The notes beneath the pieces are model-generated. The model saw only the letters and a program-made list of their open reading frames with translations, did no database searches and was not told the DNA's origin. A DNA stretch of 23,443 bases from Streptosporangiaceae bacterium (GTDB taxonomy: Bacteria > Actinomycetota > Actinomycetes > Streptosporangiales > Streptosporangiaceae): assembly GCA_030041195.1 (NCBI GenBank), contig JASHOI010000257.1:1-23443 (forward strand). Direction: 5' to 3'. The position numbers and the translations under genes are program-made. Below, piece after piece: positions 5,733 through 14,433 of this stretch (position 1 is its first letter; each line of letters opens with the position of its first letter).

Positions 5733-8444
5733 TTACTCCTCGGCGAGCAGGTGGGCAAGGGGCAGGCGGCGCAGCAGCGCGGCGGGCAGCAGCGCTGCAG
5801 TGGCGGTGATGATGATCCCGGCGGCGACGGCGGCTGCTGCGATGGCGATCAGCCGGGCGGGAAGCTGCCCGGCGAACCAGGCCGCGGCGCCGAGCCCGAG
5901 CCCAGCGCCGACCAGCGAGCCGGTGACGCCGATGATCACGCCCTCGGTGATCACCAGCCGGGCCAGCGCGGCCTCGCGCCAGCCGAAGGTGCTGATCGTG
6001 GCCAGCTCGGCTCCGCGTTCTCGGATGTTCAGGAACACCACGTCGGCGACGGCCAGCACGCCCAGGGCGGCCGTCGCGCCGGCCGCGATGTAATCGACGC
6101 CGCGCACCTGGACCGCGACCGCGTCGCCGAGCAGGGATCCGACGACCACCCCGCGGAACGCCAACGTCACCGCGGTCAGCATCGTCAGCGCCGCGATCCC
6201 CACGGCCAGGCTGACCACCCCGATCGTGGTCCGGCCGGGGGTGCGGGCCGCGTTCATCAGGGCCAGCCCGGTGATCCCGCGCGGCTGGTGCGCGCGGCCG
6301 GCGGCGAGCACCGGCGGGCGGACCGAGCTGACCGGGTCAGCCCGGCCGGCCAGCCAGGCCGGTACCAGGCCGGCCACGACGGCTACCGCGATCGCGACGG
6401 GCACCGCCAGCAGCGCCCGCGCGGGCGAGACATCCAGGCCCAGGGCGGCAGAGAGTGGCACCGCGATGGCCGCGGCCAGCAGCCCGGCGGCCAGCCCGAT
6501 CCCGGCCAGCTCCCCCAGGACCGTCGCGAACAGCCGCGACCGGCGCCAGCCCACCGCTGCCAGCACCCCCAGCTCACGCCGCCGCCCGCGCACCGCCGCG
6601 GTCGCCGCGTTGCCGACGAACAGCCCGCACACCACCAGGATCAAGACGTACAGCGCCACGCTCGTCTTATCGACCGCCGTCAAGATCGCCACCGCCACGC
6701 CCTCTTTCACCCAGTTCTGCGACAGCGTCAGCGCCGGCTGGCCGAACTTGCCCGCGGGTACCTCGATGGTCACCGGCGACGGCGAGGACCCGGCCACGAC
6801 GTCCACCTCCAGGCCGGTGCGCTGGGCGATCTGCTGCGCGACCGCGTTGATCCGCTCCCGTGACAGCGCACCCGCCCCGGTGATGCCCGCGACCTTGACC
6901 CGGATCACGCTGATCGGATCTGCGGCATGCACGTCGGTGTAGGCCAGGCTGTTCTGCAGCGCCGGCAGCGCCGACAAGGTCGTGACCAGGTTCACCGGCT
7001 GGCTGACCAGCCCGCCCAGGTTCTGGCTGGGCAGCAGGTCGCGCCCGCCCAGCGCCCGGCGGCTGGCCGCGCTCGCCGGCGCCGCGGTCACCGGCTGGTA
7101 ATCACCCAGCGGCACCTGTGACAGCGGGTCGAACGACTTGATCCTGTCCGAATTAAAGACACCGGCGATCTTGATCAGGGCGAGATCGGAGCCGAAGGAC
7201 TGCGAGGTCTGCCCGGACACCTTGACGTGCGAGGTCACCGTCCGGTACTGGCTTTCCTCGTCGTCCATGGGGACCGGGGCCGCGCTGCGGGTGTACCAGG
7301 CCGACGGGTCGTTGACCACCTGACGTGCGGTGAGCGCCCCGGCCTTCGTGCGCTGGTAGTCCACCGGGCCGATGGACCAGTAGCCGTTGACGGCACTGCC
7401 GGCGAAGGCGCCGTTCTCCGTTACGCCCAGGAGCCCCTTGAGCACGCGGCTGTAGGCCTGCTGGGCCGTGGTGCGCACGGTGGCCACCGTGCGGCCCGGA
7501 TCCGAGGCCTGCGCGCTGGCCCAGGCAGCGTTCATGTTGGGCATCGCAGACGGCGCCGTGAGCTGCTGCAACGTGGTCTGGGCGTACTCGTTCATGCCGC
7601 TGGTGGAGGAGGCCAGTACCGGCAGACTCGGGCCGCTGTCCCCCTCGTTCTCCCTCAGGTAACGGCCGGAGACCAGCGCCTTGTTGAGCCCGTCCAGTTT
7701 CGCCTCGGCGTCCGGGTCAATGGCCGCGATCAGCACCGGGATCGTCCAGGTGACCCAGTAGCCAGCCTCGGTACTTGAGGCCCCCGAGCCCGGCGGCTCG
7801 CCGTAGTGGTTCACCCGGGACCAGCACTGTGTGTAGGACTGGGCGGCCGCGCCGAACGGGTTCGTCCCCGATGGCAGGGCCACTCCGCCAGGCTCGCATC
7901 CCGGGCCGGTGCCATCGGTCGAGCGTTCGCCCTCGATGTTGCCCGTGACTCGCAGCGGCGTCACGTACAGGTATCCCGGCGGCTGCGTCACGCGGCTGGC
8001 CCCGTTGTCGCTGACCCAGGTGGTGGTGGCCCGGTAGAGCTGGCGGCCGGACCCGGCCAGCGCGGCGGCGGGGACCGGCTCGAAGATGTCGGCCTGGAGC
8101 TGGGCGTAGCCGACCATCGCGATCGGCGCGGCGACCTGGACCCCCGGGATCTGCTCGATCTGGTGCCACTGCGCCATCGTGATCCCGCCGTAGATACCCG
8201 ACAGGAAGTCCGGCTGCACGGTGCCGGTCTTGCTCTCCACCGCGGTCCGGGCCCCCTTCGGCCGGACCAGGATGTCGTAGGCGGGCTGGAAGTTCGCCGA
8301 CACCGCGCCGGTCGTGCGCGCCTGCGCGGTCCGCGACGCCGCGGTCAGCACCGTGAACGCCGCCGCCGCGACGAGCACCCCGGCGATCAGCGCCAGCGCG
8401 CGGGCCGGGCGAAACCGCACCTGCGACCAGGCCAGCCTGCCCAT
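5733..8444 (-). CDS. FtsX-like ABC permease, MacB type, 903 aa
   Basis: Membrane partner of the ATPase gene that follows it. The ATG at 8444 is chosen because GAAGGG lies 7 bp before it; a TTG ten codons upstream is poorer. Topology read from the sequence: one N-terminal membrane helix (about 14-36), a very large extracytoplasmic region (about 37-590), then an FtsX domain with three helices (about 595-710). A linker beginning GITGLALMNAARTPGRTT leads to a second FtsX-like set of helices up to the C-terminus (ending LAHLLAEE). Two FtsX units with a long ectodomain are usual for actinobacterial members of this family. The first gene of a two-gene operon, it is divergent from a PadR repressor that probably controls it. 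The substrate is not predictable; antibiotics or cell-envelope lipids are typical for such PadR-ABC pairs. Confidence 0.9.
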   Translation of the reverse strand: MGRLAWSQVRFRPARALALIAGVLVAAAAFTVLTAASRTAQARTTGAVSANFQPAYDILVRPKGARTAVESKTGTVQPDFLSGIYGGITMAQWHQIEQIPGVQVAAPIAMVGYAQLQADIFEPVPAAALAGSGRQLYRATTTWVSDNGASRVTQPPGYLYVTPLRVTGNIEGERSTDGTGPGCEPGGVALPSGTNPFGAAAQSYTQCWSRVNHYGEPPGSGASSTEAGYWVTWTIPVLIAAIDPDAEAKLDGLNKALVSGRYLRENEGDSGPSLPVLASSTSGMNEYAQTTLQQLTAPSAMPNMNAAWASAQASDPGRTVATVRTTAQQAYSRVLKGLLGVTENGAFAGSAVNGYWSIGPVDYQRTKAGALTARQVVNDPSAWYTRSAAPVPMDDEESQYRTVTSHVKVSGQTSQSFGSDLALIKIAGVFNSDRIKSFDPLSQVPLGDYQPVTAAPASAASRRALGGRDLLPSQNLGGLVSQPVNLVTTLSALPALQNSLAYTDVHAADPISVIRVKVAGITGAGALSRERINAVAQQIAQRTGLEVDVVAGSSPSPVTIEVPAGKFGQPALTLSQNWVKEGVAVAILTAVDKTSVALYVLILVVCGLFVGNAATAAVRGRRRELGVLAAVGWRRSRLFATVLGELAGIGLAAGLLAAAIAVPLSAALGLDVSPARALLAVPVAIAVAVVAGLVPAWLAGRADPVSSVRPPVLAAGRAHQPRGITGLALMNAARTPGRTTIGVVSLAVGIAALTMLTAVTLAFRGVVVGSLLGDAVAVQVRGVDYIAAGATAALGVLAVADVVFLNIRERGAELATISTFGWREAALARLVITEGVIIGVTGSLVGAGLGLGAAAWFAGQLPARLIAIAAAAVAAGIIITATAALLPAALLRRLPLAHLLAEE

Positions 8445-8505
8445 CACCGCACCCTTCTCGCGCGCCCGGGCCAATCCCCGGGGATGGCGCTAACCGGGGG
8501 CTGGG

Positions 8506-8528
8506 ACTATGCTCACGCCATACATAGT
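8506..8528. promoter_or_regulatory. Dyad operator candidate in the permease/padR divergent region
   Basis: ACTATG (8506-8511) and CATAGT (8523-8528) are perfect inverted arms with 11 bp between them, centred in the 136-bp gap between the divergent permease and PadR genes. PadR proteins bind dyads of this size, often with ATGT/ACAT-like arms. The expected reading is repression of both the exporter and padR, relieved by a ligand. The dyad is seen; the binding protein is inferred. Confidence 0.55.
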
Positions 8529-8580
8529 GACAATGCAAGAACGGACGCCAGATCGTTACCTAGCGGCAAGGTAAAGCGCA

Positions 8581-9198
8581 ATGCCCCTGCACCACGCGGT
8601 CCTGGCCCTGCTCTCGGACAAGCCAGCCCACGGCTACGAGCTGAAAACCAGCTTCGAGCAGGCCGTTGGCGATCAATGGGGCGGGCTGAACATCGGCCAC
8701 CTCTACCAGATCCTCGACCGCCTCTCCCGGGATGGCCTCATCGACTCCGAGCGCCAGCCCCAGCCGGTCAAACCCGACCGCGTCATCCACCACCTCACCC
8801 CGGCCGGCCGCGACGAACTCCATCGCTGGCTCACCGAGCCAGCCATCCCCGCCCGTGGCTACCGCGACGACTTCTTCCTCAAGATCATGGCCGCCGTCCG
8901 CTCCGCCGACCCCGCCACCCTCGCCGACGTGCTCGCCCGCCAGCGCGCCCACCTGCTGCGCCAACTGCATGCCCTGGCCGACGCCCGCGCAGCCGCCACC
9001 ACACCGGTCGAATCCCTGCTCATCACCGCAGCCGAACTGCACACCCGCGCCGACCTCGGCGTGGTCGACGCCGCCGAGAAAACCCTCACCGCCGGCACCG
9101 CCAGCGAGCAGCCAGCACCGGCAATGACACCCTCACAGAGAGCTCAGCGGGCAGTCCGTCAAGCTGAAATCACGGTCCCCCGTCCCCAGGCGGGCTAG
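8581..9198 (+). CDS. PadR-family transcriptional repressor
   Basis: A 205-aa regulator. The N-terminal winged helix starts at once, MPLHHAVLALLSDKPAHGYEL, with the family-typical GHLYQILDRLSRDGLI (39-54), and is followed by the C-terminal helical dimerisation domain (about 90-180). The last 25 or so residues are polar and probably disordered. The start has a weak AAGG site about 10 bp upstream. It is divergent from the ABC exporter, the common arrangement for PadR repressors of drug-efflux or envelope-stress transporters such as LmrR-type systems. A kinase gene begins 21 bp after its stop on the same strand, so the two may be co-transcribed. Confidence 0.9.
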   Translation: MPLHHAVLALLSDKPAHGYELKTSFEQAVGDQWGGLNIGHLYQILDRLSRDGLIDSERQPQPVKPDRVIHHLTPAGRDELHRWLTEPAIPARGYRDDFFLKIMAAVRSADPATLADVLARQRAHLLRQLHALADARAAATTPVESLLITAAELHTRADLGVVDAAEKTLTAGTASEQPAPAMTPSQRAQRAVRQAEITVPRPQAG

Positions 9199-9219
9199 CC
9201 CGGTCCTTGGAGTCGCGAG

Positions 9220-10074
9220 ATGGGCGCCGCAGGGGAGCAACGGGCGGGGCGGGGCGGATCGCCGGACCCGGCGGGCCGCAAGCCGTTGCCGCCGCGGGTC
9301 TCGGACCTGGCGGCAGGCCGGCCGATCCGCGAGGTGTGGGAGAACGAGGCCGGCGGGCGCACGTTCGAAGCCGGCGGGCGCACGTTCGAGGCCGCCGCGG
9401 CGGCCGGCCGGTGCTTCATCAAGTGGACGCCTGCCAGCAGCGGGATCGATCTGGCCCGGGAGGCCACCCGGCTCGAGTGGGCCGGGTCCTACATCACGGT
9501 GCCGCGGGTCCTCGGCCAGGGCGCGAATGACGCCGAATCATGGCTGGTCACGTCCGCACTGCCGGGCGAGAACGCGGTCACGGAGCGATGGCGGGCCAAC
9601 CCGGCCACGGCGGTCACCGCGATCGGCGAGGGGCTGCGCGCGATGCACGAGGCCATGCCGGTGGCGGCCTGCCCATTCTCGTGGATGGCCGAGGATCAGC
9701 TCGCCGACGCCCGCCGTCGCGCCGAGCTTGGTCCCTTTGACCCAGCGCGCTGGCACCCGGAGCACCGTTCGCTCAGCACAGAGCAGGCCCTGGAACGGCT
9801 GGCCGACGTCCCCCCTGTCGACCGGCTCGTCGTCTGCCACGGCGACGCCTGCGCGCCCAACACCCTGATCACCGAGAACGGCCGCTGCTCGGGCCACGTC
9901 GATTTCGACCAGCTCGGCGTGGCCGACCGGTGGGCCGATCTCGCGGTCGCCACCTGGAGCGCGCAGTGGAACTACGGCCCGGGGTGGGAAGACCGCCTGC
10001 TGAGCGCGTACGGCGTCGCGCCCGACCCGGACCGGACCCGCTACTACCGCCTCCTCTGGGACCTCGGGCCGTAA
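9220..10074 (+). CDS. Aminoglycoside 3'-phosphotransferase-like kinase
   Basis: A 284-aa protein of the APH fold. Seen: N-lobe strand with lysine K68 in CFIKW, catalytic loop HGDACAPN (207-214, D209 catalytic) and metal-binding D228/D230 in HVDFDQLG. The C-terminal YYRLLWDLG is typical of APH(3') enzymes, so the gene is complete. Enzymes of this group phosphorylate the 3'-OH of kanamycin- or neomycin-like drugs. Actinomycete chromosomal copies may instead serve self-protection or act on other substrates. An in-frame duplication AGGRTFE-AGGRTFE (44-57) lies in the nucleotide-binding loop region of the N-lobe and might impair or alter ATP binding. The first 30 residues look disordered, and the start is uncertain. 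It follows padR by 21 bp. Confidence 0.85.
   Translation: MGAAGEQRAGRGGSPDPAGRKPLPPRVSDLAAGRPIREVWENEAGGRTFEAGGRTFEAAAAAGRCFIKWTPASSGIDLAREATRLEWAGSYITVPRVLGQGANDAESWLVTSALPGENAVTERWRANPATAVTAIGEGLRAMHEAMPVAACPFSWMAEDQLADARRRAELGPFDPARWHPEHRSLSTEQALERLADVPPVDRLVVCHGDACAPNTLITENGRCSGHVDFDQLGVADRWADLAVATWSAQWNYGPGWEDRLLSAYGVAPDPDRTRYYRLLWDLGP
9349..9390 (+). repeat. 21-bp in-frame tandem duplication inside the kinase gene
   Basis: Positions 9349-9369 and 9370-9390 match at 20 of 21 bases, differing only in a silent third position (GAA against GAG). The duplication adds seven residues (AGGRTFE). It keeps the reading frame and looks recent. Confidence 0.9.
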
Positions 10075-10123
10075 CCGGCTAGGCGCTGTCCGGCGTCCAG
10101 CACGGGCGCCCTGAGCCGCGCCG

Positions 10124-10136
10124 ACTCAAACTGAGA
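10124..10136. promoter_or_regulatory. MimR-site-like dyad upstream of the acetate-type transporter
   Basis: ACTCA-AAC-TGAGA agrees with the TCTCA-N3-TGAGA arms at 994-1006 and 1336-1348 in nine of ten positions, with the same spacing. It lies 80 bp upstream of the transporter start. It could place that gene in the same regulon. The match is seen; functional identity is speculative. Confidence 0.35.
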
Positions 10137-10215
10137 ATCGCAGCTGCCTGCCTGAGCAGTATCAAGGCGACAGGCCCGCATCCCGTTGCGGCGCCTTCCC
10201 GCGAAGGGGGCAACG

Positions 10216-10908
10216 ATGACCGCTCTCAATGCAGACGCTGACAGCACCCGCCAGCCCGAAGTCCACGCCGAGGCGGCGGCCGAGGAGAGGGCCGAGGCGG
10301 CGGCCGTGATCGGCCCGCTGGCCGGCAACCCGGCCATGCTCGGCCTGCCCAGCTTCATCGCGGGCTCCGCAGCGCTCGGCCTGGGGCTGGCCGGCGTGGT
10401 GCCCGCCGGCGTTCTCGGCGCTCCCCTGGCGATCATCCTGGCGGCCACGGCCGTGGGCCTGCTCTTGTCCGCAGTCTGGAGCGCGGCCATCGGCCAGACA
10501 GCCGTCGCGGGCATCTTCGGCATATTCGGCACCTTCTGGCTGAGTTACGGGGTGCTGGTGCTCGGCCTCGACCACAACTGGTTCGCGATCACCGCCACCG
10601 CGGTGCTGGCCACCGTGAAGCTGTTCCTGCTCACCTGGCTGATCATCATCGTGATGCTCACCCTGGCGACGCTGCGGCTGCCGCTGGCCTTCACCGGCGT
10701 GTTCGCCCTCATCGACCTGGCCCTGCTGCTGCTGTACCTCGCCTTCGCCGAGGCTTCACCACTCGGCGTGGCGTCCAGCGGCTTGCTGAAGGCCGCGGGC
10801 TATGTCGTGCTGGTGTTCGCGGCGATCGGGGCCTATCTGTTCTTCGACTCGGCCTCGGTGGCCACCGGCGGCAAGGCGCTTCCGCTGGGAAAGCCGCTGC
10901 TGCGCTAG
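10216..10908 (+). CDS. SatP/YaaH (GPR1/FUN34) family acetate-type transporter
   Basis: A 230-aa membrane protein. The ATG at 10216 follows AAGGGGG; an in-frame upstream ATG is less likely. The first 35 residues are Ala/Glu-rich and cytoplasmic. The family motif NPAMLGL (38-44) opens the first of about six membrane helices, and FGIFGTFWLSYG (101-112) is the second conserved block. E. coli SatP and yeast Ady2 of this family carry acetate and succinate with protons. Here acetate or a related short acid is likely, which would suit a strain oxidising propane through acetone to acetate. The gene stands alone on the plus strand. Its stop codon overlaps the GH3 stop on the other strand. Confidence 0.85.
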   Translation: MTALNADADSTRQPEVHAEAAAEERAEAAAVIGPLAGNPAMLGLPSFIAGSAALGLGLAGVVPAGVLGAPLAIILAATAVGLLLSAVWSAAIGQTAVAGIFGIFGTFWLSYGVLVLGLDHNWFAITATAVLATVKLFLLTWLIIIVMLTLATLRLPLAFTGVFALIDLALLLLYLAFAEASPLGVASSGLLKAAGYVVLVFAAIGAYLFFDSASVATGGKALPLGKPLLR

Positions 10909-13286
10909 GAAAGCTGCTCCCGCACGGACACGGGCGTCGTCAGCACCCGGTCCGGGCCCACCACCCGCTCCGGCCCGTCCAGCAGCAAGCTGCCGGCCAG
11001 CCTGAGGTCGGCCGACGACGAGCCGATCTCGACCTCGATCACGCCGGGCTCCACGATCCGGGCGCCGGACCGGCCGTGGAACGCGGTCCGGTCCGCGTGC
11101 AGCCGGAACGCGACGCGCCGGGCCTGACCCGGCTCGAGGGCCACCCTGGCGAAACCCGCCAGGTACCGGACCGGCCGCACCACCTGGGCCACCGGGTCAC
11201 GCAGGTAGAGCTGCACGGTCTCGGCGCCGGCCACCGCTCCGGTGTTCCGCACCGTGCAGCCGATGTCGGCCGCACCGTCAGTACCGATGGTCGCACCGGG
11301 CGAGATGGAGAGGTCCGTGTACTCGAAGGTCGTGTACGACAGGCCGTGCCCGAACGGGAACAACGGCGTCGGGTCGACGGAACTCACGTCGGTGCGCCCG
11401 GCGAGCGGCGGGTGCAGGAAGGTCGTCGGCTCACTGGCCCGGGACGACGGCATCTCGATCGGCAGCTTGCCGCTCGGCACCACCCGGCCGGAGAGCACCC
11501 CGGCGATCGCTCCGGCGCCCTCCTCCCCGGGGAAGAACGCCTGGACCGCCGCGGCCAGCCCGCTCGCGACGTCGCTGAGCGCGTACGGGCGCCCGGTGAC
11601 CGTGACCAGCACCACCGGGCGGCCGGCCGCGACCAGCGCCTCGACCAGGTCCTGCTGCGTACCGGGCAGGCGCAGGCCGGCGACGTCGCAGCCCTCGCCG
11701 GAGGTACCCCGGCCGAACAGCCCGGCCTCGTCCCCGACCACGGCGATGACCAGGTCGGCGTCGCGGGCGCAGGCCACGGCGGCCGGAATGCCGGACCGGT
11801 CGGCCGAGTCCACGTCACAGCCCCTGGCGTGGCTGATCTTCGCCGCGGGGAACTCCTCCCGCAGCGCGGTGAGCAGCGACACCGTCTCGATGCCGATCGG
11901 CAGGTCGGGGTGGCGCACGCCGACGTGCCTGGGGAACGTGTAGCAGCCGAAGAACGCCAGCGGGTCGTCGGCCAGCGGGCCCACCACCGCCAGCCGGTCT
12001 GCCGCGCCGATCGGCAGCGCCTGCCGGTCGTTGGCCAGCAGCACGATGGATTCCTCGGCGAGCAGCCGGGCCAGGCGGCGATGGCCCGGTGGGTCCAGGT
12101 CGATAGCGGCTCCGTCGCGGCCGGCCACGTCCACGATGGCCGGAGACCATCCCGGGTCGAGCAGCCCGAGCTCGCACTTCTGCTGCAGCACCCGGGCCGC
12201 AGCCCGGTCGACCAGCCGCTCGGGGACCTGGCCGGCCCGGACCGCGTCGGCCAGCACCGCGCCAAAGCACTGCGGGTGCGGCAGCTCGACGTCGACGCCC
12301 GCGCCGAGCGCCAGCCCCGCGGCTTCGGCCGGCGACCCGGCCACGCCGTGCAGGGTCTCCAGGAACGCGATCGCCTGGTAGTCGGACACCGCAAGCCCGT
12401 CAAACCCCAGCTCGTCGCGCAGCGTGCCGGTCAGCAGCGCGGCGTCGGCCGTGGCCGGCACGCCGTCGATGCTGGGGTAGGCGGGCATGACCGAGCGGGC
12501 GCCGCCCTCGCGGATCGCCATCTCGAACGGCGGCAGGATCACGTCGGCCAGCTCCCGCGGCCCGATGTCCACCGGCGCGAGGTTCCGGCCCGCGCGCGAC
12601 GCGGCGTAGCCGACGAAGTGCTTGAGGGTCGCGATCACCCCGGCTGACTGCAGCCCCTGCACGTACGCGGTGCCCACGACGCCGACCAGGTACGGATCCT
12701 CGGCGATGGTCTCCTCCACCCGCCCCCAGCGCGGGTCCCGCGCCACGTCGAGGACCGGCGCGAGCCCCTGGTGCACGCCGACCGCCCGCAGGTCCTGCCC
12801 GATGGCCGCGGCCATTTCCCGCACCAGCTCGGGATCGAACGACGCGCCCCAGGCCAGCGCCGTCGGGAACGCGGTCGCTGTCCAGGCCTCGATGCCGGTC
12901 AGGCACTCCTCGTGTGCCATCGCCGGGATGCCGAACCTGCTGGCGGCGACCACCTGCGCCTGCAGCCGCGCCAGCGCCTCGACGCCATCAGCCGGGAGCA
13001 GCGGCACCGTGCCGAACACCCGGGTGAGCTGCCCGACGCCGTGGCTGATGAGCTCCGCGACCGACGTGGTGCCGGGGCCGAGCTCGCCCTCCATCGGCAC
13101 GACGCCGTCGCCGTCGTCGGCAGGCCGCACCCAGATGCCCACGAGCTGCGCGGTCTTCTCGTCCAGGGTCATCCGAGCCAGCAGGTCGGCGACGCGCTCG
13201 GCGGCCGGCCGCGACGGATCCCGCCAGACCTGGCCCTCGGCATCGGACAGCGGCTGGCCTGCTGGTGCGTGCGTTCGCGGGTTCAT
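10905..13286 (-). CDS. Glycoside hydrolase family 3 (beta-xylosidase/beta-glucosidase type)
   Basis: A 793-aa cytoplasmic enzyme with no signal peptide. Domains: N-terminal GH3 barrel (about 25-375), alpha/beta sandwich (about 405-620) and C-terminal fibronectin-III-like domain (about 655-760). The nucleophile is D302 in GLAVSDYQAI. The likely acid/base is E531 in TSGEGCD. The substrate-binding KHF (222-224) and the FPFGHGLSYTTFEY block (643-656) are present, so the enzyme should be active. It would release a terminal beta-linked sugar from an imported oligosaccharide or glycoside. The choice between xylosidase and glucosidase cannot be made by eye. It is the second gene of an operon with a LacI regulator 37 bp upstream and lies next to a divergent ABC importer. 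Four bases at the 3' end (CTAG) are shared with the convergent transporter gene. Confidence 0.92.
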   Translation of the reverse strand: MNPRTHAPAGQPLSDAEGQVWRDPSRPAAERVADLLARMTLDEKTAQLVGIWVRPADDGDGVVPMEGELGPGTTSVAELISHGVGQLTRVFGTVPLLPADGVEALARLQAQVVAASRFGIPAMAHEECLTGIEAWTATAFPTALAWGASFDPELVREMAAAIGQDLRAVGVHQGLAPVLDVARDPRWGRVEETIAEDPYLVGVVGTAYVQGLQSAGVIATLKHFVGYAASRAGRNLAPVDIGPRELADVILPPFEMAIREGGARSVMPAYPSIDGVPATADAALLTGTLRDELGFDGLAVSDYQAIAFLETLHGVAGSPAEAAGLALGAGVDVELPHPQCFGAVLADAVRAGQVPERLVDRAAARVLQQKCELGLLDPGWSPAIVDVAGRDGAAIDLDPPGHRRLARLLAEESIVLLANDRQALPIGAADRLAVVGPLADDPLAFFGCYTFPRHVGVRHPDLPIGIETVSLLTALREEFPAAKISHARGCDVDSADRSGIPAAVACARDADLVIAVVGDEAGLFGRGTSGEGCDVAGLRLPGTQQDLVEALVAAGRPVVLVTVTGRPYALSDVASGLAAAVQAFFPGEEGAGAIAGVLSGRVVPSGKLPIEMPSSRASEPTTFLHPPLAGRTDVSSVDPTPLFPFGHGLSYTTFEYTDLSISPGATIGTDGAADIGCTVRNTGAVAGAETVQLYLRDPVAQVVRPVRYLAGFARVALEPGQARRVAFRLHADRTAFHGRSGARIVEPGVIEVEIGSSSADLRLAGSLLLDGPERVVGPDRVLTTPVSVREQLS

Positions 13287-13323
13287 CTGGCGGTGCCTCG
13301 TCTCGGGGTGGGAACGGCCGGCG

Positions 13324-14379
13324 TCAGGGCGAGGCGGTGGACTCCCGCACGATGAGCTCGGTGGTGAGTTCCAGGCGCCTGCTGGGCAGGGGCAGGCCGT
13401 CGATGAGCGTGCCGAGCATGTTCGCCGCGGCCCAGCCCATCTCGGCGAGCGGCTGGCGAACGGTCGTCAGCGGCGGTGACAGCCAGCGGTCGACCGGCAG
13501 GTCGTCGAACCCAACCACGCTGAGATCCTGCGGGATGCGCAGCCCGCGCTGCCGCGCCGCCTCGTACACGCCGAGCGCCTGCTGGTCGCTGCCAGCGAAG
13601 ATCGCGGTCGGCGGCTCGGCCAGGTCGAGCAGTTCGCCGCCGCGCACGAAGCCGCCCTCGTGCTCGAAGTCCCCGTTCCGTACCAGCGCGGGATCGAAGC
13701 TCACCCCCGCCCGCTCCAGCGCCGACCGGTACCCGTCGACCCGGGCCCGGCTGCACAGCGAGCTGGACGGGCCGCCGATCGCGCCGATGCGGCGGTGCCC
13801 GCAGCCGACGAGGTGATCGGTGGCGGCCATCCCGCCGGCCCAGTTGGTGCAGCCCACGCTCGGCAGGTCGGGCTCGGGCAGGTTCACCGGGTCGATGACC
13901 ACCAGCGGGATATCCGCCTCGCGCAGCTCACCCAGCTGCTCGGTGGTCAGCTCCTCGAAGACCAGCAGCACGCCGTCGGTGTCGTGGCTGGCCAGCGCGC
14001 TGGTCCAGCTGGCCGGCCGGACGCTGCCGTGGCGCACCGCCGACACCGCCGCGCCCTTGCCATTGGCCGCGCACCATTCCTCGACGCCGCGCAGGATCTC
14101 GACCGCCCACGGGCTGTCCAGGCCGTTGAACACCAGGTCGATCAAGCCGGACCGGCGGCCGGGCCGCAGCCCGGGGTGGCGGTAGTTGCGCTCGTCCAGC
14201 AGCCGCTCCACCCGCGCCCTGGTGGCCGGCGCCACGTCGGCGCGCCCGTTCACCACCTTGGACACCGTCGGCAGCGACACGCCGGCCTCGGCAGCGATGT
14301 CGGCCAGGGTGAGCCGTGACCGCGGACGGTCGGCCCGCGGTGCCACCCCGCCCCGGGCATGCTCGCCAGTACGCGCCAC
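13324..14379 (-). CDS. LacI-family transcriptional regulator
   Basis: A 351-aa repressor. The GTG at 14379 is chosen; it is preceded by AAAGGTG, and upstream in-frame codons do not encode family-like sequence. Helix-turn-helix plus hinge: LTLADIAAEAGVSLPTVSKVVNGR (23-46). The sugar-binding domain spans about 75-345 and includes GVLLVFEEL, ADIPLVVIDP, the TDHLVGCGHRRIGAIGG segment and VVGFDDLPV, all typical. It is the first gene of the LacI-GH3 operon and diverges from the Dpp-like importer operon. Control of both sides is therefore likely, with the imported sugar or its product as inducer. The intergenic region carries several dyads that may be its operators. Confidence 0.92.
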   Translation of the reverse strand: MARTGEHARGGVAPRADRPRSRLTLADIAAEAGVSLPTVSKVVNGRADVAPATRARVERLLDERNYRHPGLRPGRRSGLIDLVFNGLDSPWAVEILRGVEEWCAANGKGAAVSAVRHGSVRPASWTSALASHDTDGVLLVFEELTTEQLGELREADIPLVVIDPVNLPEPDLPSVGCTNWAGGMAATDHLVGCGHRRIGAIGGPSSSLCSRARVDGYRSALERAGVSFDPALVRNGDFEHEGGFVRGGELLDLAEPPTAIFAGSDQQALGVYEAARQRGLRIPQDLSVVGFDDLPVDRWLSPPLTTVRQPLAEMGWAAANMLGTLIDGLPLPSRRLELTTELIVRESTASP

Positions 14380-14433
14380 GTGACCATCACCTTTCTCGGA
14401 CCCCCCGCCAGCCACCCGGGGAGGAGGCTGGCC

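Noticed and set aside
5751..6863. 370-aa open frame antisense to the permease
   Set aside because: Gln/Arg/Gly-rich reverse frame of a clear membrane protein gene.
11076..12647. 523-aa open frame antisense to the GH3 gene
   Set aside because: The GH3 frame has all catalytic blocks; the antisense product is low-complexity Arg/Gly/Asp-rich.
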